Source of the DNA: Nitrospirae bacterium RBG_16_43_11
Lineage (GTDB): Bacteria > Nitrospirota > 9FT-COMBO-42-15 > HDB-SIOI813
Direction: 5' to 3'
Length of the DNA: 10,117 bases
Assembly (NCBI GenBank): GCA_001805165.1
Contig: MHEI01000026.1
Span: forward strand, 1-10,117
Made by a program: the position numbers and the translations under genes. Below the pieces are notes generated by a model, which was given only the letters and a program-made list of their open reading frames with translations, did no database searches and had not been told where the DNA came from. Shown here in pieces: positions 7,028 through 10,117 of this stretch (its first letter is position 1; the number at the start of each line of letters is the position of its first letter).

Positions 7028-8821
7028 ATGAAAGTTCTCTTAATTAACCCGGAAAATAAAAAATCAATCTATGCATACAAACCGGAAGATGTAAAGGCAT
7101 TCTGGTTCCCAAAGCTCAGTATGCCGACTATTGCAGCATATACACCGCCCGACGTAGATGTGAAAATAGTTGATGAATGTGTGCAGGATATTGATTTTAA
7201 CGCAGACGTAGACCTTGTCGGCATATCTGTCATGACATTTCTTTCAACGAGGGCGTATGAGATAGCCGCTAAGTTCAGGGCAAGGGGTGTGAAGGTTGTC
7301 CTCGGAGGGATACATGTCAGCATGTGCCCGGAGGAGGCCAAACAACATGCAGACAGTGTAGTCGTAGGAGAGGCAGAGAGGACATGGCCAATGCTGATAG
7401 AGGATTTCAGACGCGGCGAAATGAAACCCATGTATGTAGAAAAAGAGCTTTCAAACCTTGAGCATCTCCAAACACCCCGAAGGGATCTATTAAAGCCAGG
7501 GGCCTACTGGACAACGAACTGTGTACAGACCAGCAGGGGATGTCCCTTTGACTGTGACTTCTGTACTGTCACCGTCTTTGGCGGCAACCAGTTCCGCCTC
7601 AGGCCTGTAGATGAGGTAGTGGAAGAGGTGAGACAACTGAACAAAAAGTTCGTAGTCTTCGTTGATGACAATATTGCAGGCCATAAGGCGTATGCCAAAC
7701 AGTTGTTTAAGGCCCTGATTCCTCTTAAGATAACATGGGGAAGTCAGGCGAGCCTGACCATGGCAAGGGATCCTGAACTCCTTGAGCTTGCGGCAAAGAG
7801 CGGTTGCACCGGCCTCTTTATAGGGGTTGAAACTATATCATCAGATAATCTGGCATCAGTAAATAAGAGATTTAACAAGGTTGATAAGTTCAGAGAGGAA
7901 TTCAAAAGGTTCCATGATTATGGAATGCAGATCATGACAGGAATGATATTCGGATTCGATAACGACGATGATACTGTATTTGAACGTACTGTAGAGTTTT
8001 TAGAAAGCAACAGGATAGAGCTTACGATGTTTAATATACTTACCCCTTTGCCTGGAACCAATTTACACAAACAGATGGAAGCTGAAGGAAGGATCATTGA
8101 CAGGAAATGGGAAAACTATGATGGAAGGCATGTGGTATTCCAGCCAAAGCTTATGAGTCCTGAGACTCTGCAGGAAGGGTTTTTATGGGCGTATCGCAAG
8201 TTTTTCTCAGTGCCATCGGTATTCAAACGTGTACTTCCAAGTTTCTGGAAGGTACCGAGAAAGAAACTTATTTTAGAACGTCTCGCTGTCAACTATGCAT
8301 TCAGGAGGATAGTAAAGCGTGTTCCGCAAGGGAGCCTGTCCCCGCTTGCAAAGACACTGAAAAACCTTCAGGGAAGACTTCCGGCAATAGAGACGGAGGG
8401 ACTGATACCGAATGCACTCAGCACTATGCGGGAAACTATTGGTAATGTATCTGAACAGGTAAGCAATGTTGGGAATGACCTGTATGTCAAGGTTCGAAAA
8501 AGTGCGAAGGTACAGGCGTTACTGATTGAACTCGACGGCACTATGGATAAGATAAGTGCATCGGAGCTGAAGCAGAGGATAATTGCGGCAGTTGAGAAGT
8601 CAAAGATGGATATAGTAATCAATTTTGAGAATCTCAAAAAGACTACACCGGCTGCCCTCAGTACACTGTTTGACCTCGGCACGTTAAAGGATAAGGTGAA
8701 TCCTTATAAGATAAAGTGTACAAACCTCAGAGCATCGTTCAGTGAGGCAATTGAGAAGATAAACCAGTCGGGCCTTATAAATCCGTTATTATTTGAGATA
8801 CCGGCGGAGGAAGTGTATTAA
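7028..8821 (+). CDS. Radical SAM protein with B12-binding-like N-domain and C-terminal STAS-like domain
   Basis: A 597-residue cytoplasmic protein. Residues 1-140 resemble the cobalamin-binding-like Rossmann domain of class B radical SAM enzymes ('GISVMTFLSTRAYEIA', 'VKVVLGGIHVSMCPEEA', 'VVVGEAE'), without a DxHxxG motif. The radical SAM core follows, with the CxxxCxxC cluster ligands Cys172, Cys176 and Cys179 in TSRGCPFDCDFC, then 'FVVFVDDNIAGH', 'GLFIGVETIS' and 'MIFGFDNDDDTVFERTVEF'. Residues 340-430 look like the C-terminal segment (LTPLPGTNLHKQME ... WAYRKFF) common in BchE/HpnP-like proteins. A helical linker (about 435-490) leads to a STAS-like domain (about 495-590; 'ALLIELDGTMDKISASELKQ', 'INFENLKKTTPAAL'). 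A conventional DSSG phosphoserine motif is not seen; Thr539 and Thr540 stand in that region. Substrate is unknown; methylation, cyclisation or oxidation are all possible. It sits 23 bp after the lipoprotein gene and 19 bp before lysA, so it is part of the operon. Confidence 0.85.
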   Translation: MKVLLINPENKKSIYAYKPEDVKAFWFPKLSMPTIAAYTPPDVDVKIVDECVQDIDFNADVDLVGISVMTFLSTRAYEIAAKFRARGVKVVLGGIHVSMCPEEAKQHADSVVVGEAERTWPMLIEDFRRGEMKPMYVEKELSNLEHLQTPRRDLLKPGAYWTTNCVQTSRGCPFDCDFCTVTVFGGNQFRLRPVDEVVEEVRQLNKKFVVFVDDNIAGHKAYAKQLFKALIPLKITWGSQASLTMARDPELLELAAKSGCTGLFIGVETISSDNLASVNKRFNKVDKFREEFKRFHDYGMQIMTGMIFGFDNDDDTVFERTVEFLESNRIELTMFNILTPLPGTNLHKQMEAEGRIIDRKWENYDGRHVVFQPKLMSPETLQEGFLWAYRKFFSVPSVFKRVLPSFWKVPRKKLILERLAVNYAFRRIVKRVPQGSLSPLAKTLKNLQGRLPAIETEGLIPNALSTMRETIGNVSEQVSNVGNDLYVKVRKSAKVQALLIELDGTMDKISASELKQRIIAAVEKSKMDIVINFENLKKTTPAALSTLFDLGTLKDKVNPYKIKCTNLRASFSEAIEKINQSGLINPLLFEIPAEEVY

Positions 8822-8840
8822 ATATGGAGAATATAGATTC

Positions 8841-10079
8841 ATGCATGATTTTACTTATATCGGCAACGAGCTTTATTGCGAGAAGGTATCTATAAGGAAG
8901 ATTGCACAGGAGGTTGGCACTCCTGTATACATATACAGCTCCAACACATTACGGAATCACTATCAGGTTTTTGATGCTGCATTTTCCGGGATACCTCATA
9001 TAGTCTGTTTTGCTGTGAAGGCAAACTCAAACCTTTCGATATTAAAACTCTTCGCTTCAGAAGGCGGCGGCGCTGATATTGTGTCCGGCGGTGAGCTGTT
9101 CAGGGCTCTGAAAGCAGGCATTGACCCGCAGAAGATAGTCTTTGCAGGCATCGGAAAGACAGAGGATGAAATATCCTTTGCACTAAAATCCAATATTCTT
9201 ATGTTCAATGTAGAATCCCCTTTGGAGCTGAAGAAGATCAATGAAGTTGCAGGCAATCTCGCACTTAAGGCAAGGGTTGCTCTTCGCGTAAATCCTGATA
9301 TAGACCCGAAGACTCATCCGTATATTTCTACAGGTCTGAAGAAGAGCAAGTTTGGAATTGCCATAAAGAATGCAATTGAAGAATACCAGCTTGCCTCTAC
9401 CCTGCCCAATATTGAGATAGTTGGTATCCATAAACATATAGGTTCACAGATAACAGAGGTGAGCCCATTTGTAGCAGCAATGGAAAGGATTCTGGATCTT
9501 GTGAAGAAATTGAAAGAGTCCGGCATTGACATAAAATATATTGATGCCGGCGGCGGACTTGGCATCAGATACAAAGATGAAGAACCTCCCCATCCGGGAG
9601 AACTTGGCAAGGCACTTCTGCCCCTGATAAAAGATGCCGGCTGTACTCTGATATTTGAACCCGGCAGGGTACTTGCCGGTAATGCAGGTATACTTGTGAC
9701 CAGGGTGCTGTATCTTAAAACAGGAGAGACAAAGAACTTTGTAATAGTGGATGCCGGGATGAACGACCTTATAAGGCCAAGCCTCTACGAGGCACACCAT
9801 GAAATAATACCTATAGAAAAGCGTGAAGGATCGTCTTTCAAGGCTGATGTCGTCGGCCCCATATGTGAGTCCGGAGATTTCCTGGCAAAAGACCGGAAGG
9901 TTATGAAACCTGAGCCGGGTGAACTGCTTGCAGTAATGAGCGCCGGTGCATATGGCTTTACCATGTCGTCCAATTACAACTCAAGGCCAAGAGTAGCTGA
10001 GGTCATGGTTGAGGGAGATAAGTATACGGTTATAAGGAAGAGGGAGAGTTACGAGGATTTGATCAGAGGGGAAGAATGA
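8841..10079 (+). CDS. lysA: Diaminopimelate decarboxylase
   Basis: It decarboxylates meso-diaminopimelate to lysine with PLP. From the ATG at 8841 it has 412 residues, the expected length, and begins MHDFTYIGNELYCE as family members do. An in-frame ATG at 8793 would add 16 atypical residues and overlap the radical SAM gene by 29 bp, so I reject it; GGAG at 8826-8829 is a workable ribosome site. Lys60 in CFAVKANSNL carries PLP. HIGSQ (199-203), DAGGGLG (235-241), EPGR (273-276), CESGDF (342-347, with the catalytic Cys342 from the partner subunit) and YEAHH (316-320) are all present. These fit DAP decarboxylase better than the related ornithine/arginine decarboxylases. Its stop overlaps the dapF start. 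Confidence 0.95.
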   Translation: MHDFTYIGNELYCEKVSIRKIAQEVGTPVYIYSSNTLRNHYQVFDAAFSGIPHIVCFAVKANSNLSILKLFASEGGGADIVSGGELFRALKAGIDPQKIVFAGIGKTEDEISFALKSNILMFNVESPLELKKINEVAGNLALKARVALRVNPDIDPKTHPYISTGLKKSKFGIAIKNAIEEYQLASTLPNIEIVGIHKHIGSQITEVSPFVAAMERILDLVKKLKESGIDIKYIDAGGGLGIRYKDEEPPHPGELGKALLPLIKDAGCTLIFEPGRVLAGNAGILVTRVLYLKTGETKNFVIVDAGMNDLIRPSLYEAHHEIIPIEKREGSSFKADVVGPICESGDFLAKDRKVMKPEPGELLAVMSAGAYGFTMSSNYNSRPRVAEVMVEGDKYTVIRKRESYEDLIRGEE

Positions 10080-10117
10080 GGAAATTGAGCTGCACAAAGA
10101 TGCATGGTCTCGGCAAT
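10076..10117 (+). CDS. dapF: Diaminopimelate epimerase, N-terminal fragment at window edge
   Basis: The ATG overlaps the lysA stop as ATGA, and the 14 codons in the window read MRKLSCTKMHGLGN. The 'KMHGLGN' segment is the characteristic start of DapF, which interconverts LL- and meso-diaminopimelate and so provides the LysA substrate and the peptidoglycan precursor. The rest lies beyond the window, so completeness cannot be judged. The neighbour lysA and the presence of an LptM-like gene upstream support the assignment. Confidence 0.85.
   Translation, partial: MRKLSCTKMHGLGN

Noticed and set aside
8185..8445. Plus-strand 86-codon frame within the radical SAM gene
   Set aside because: Out-of-frame shadow of the helical linker region, with no family features or ribosome site.
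7028..8821. Naming the radical SAM protein HpnP or BchE
   Set aside because: The general architecture is similar, but the C-terminal STAS-like extension and lack of hopanoid or chlorophyll neighbours do not support a specific name.
8793..8840. Upstream in-frame ATG that would extend LysA by 16 residues
   Set aside because: The extra residues (MRYRRRKCIKYGEYRF) are unlike family N-termini and overlap the radical SAM gene; MHDFTYIGNEL at 8841 matches the usual DAP decarboxylase start.

Overview
The window is a mid-GC bacterial chromosomal segment. It holds a compact arginine/lysine biosynthesis operon on the + strand and a divergent pair of sensory genes on the - strand. Three things point to a diderm (Gram-negative-type) bacterium: meso-diaminopimelate pathway genes, a small LptM-like lipoprotein, and a radical SAM protein with a cobalamin-type N-domain. 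Heavy use of AGG/AGA for Arg and ATA for Ile, together with the argDFGH-lysA-dapF order, reminds me of Nitrospirota or a deltaproteobacterium-like lineage. That placement is an inference from memory, not something I could test.

Left arm (1-1901, - strand): a stand-alone PAS protein with a coiled-coil tail (1263-1901) lies 44 bp upstream of a larger PAS-GAF-GAF sensor, whose first 406 residues are in the window and whose output domain lies beyond position 1. The 238-bp divergent region (1902-2139) carries a convincing extended -10 promoter for the + strand operon, a weaker candidate promoter for the - strand pair, and a small compound inverted repeat between them.

Right arm (2140-10117, + strand): argD-argF-argG-argH supply the acetylornithine-to-arginine steps that follow argB and argC. 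These are followed by a previously easy-to-miss 41-codon lipoprotein gene that starts at TTG over the argH stop, then a radical SAM protein with a C-terminal STAS-like domain, then lysA and the first 14 codons of dapF. argD/argF, argG/argH, argH/lipoprotein and lysA/dapF all overlap by 3-4 bases. The remaining gaps are 19 to 50 bp, and I see no internal terminator. This looks like one transcription unit.

Together the block links arginine synthesis with the last steps of DAP and lysine synthesis, and so with peptidoglycan precursor supply. ArgD-type aminotransferases can also serve the DAP pathway in some bacteria. The least explained elements are the radical SAM-STAS fusion wedged between the lipoprotein and lysA, and the minimal lipoprotein itself. 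I found no mobile elements, CRISPR arrays, tRNAs or rRNAs.
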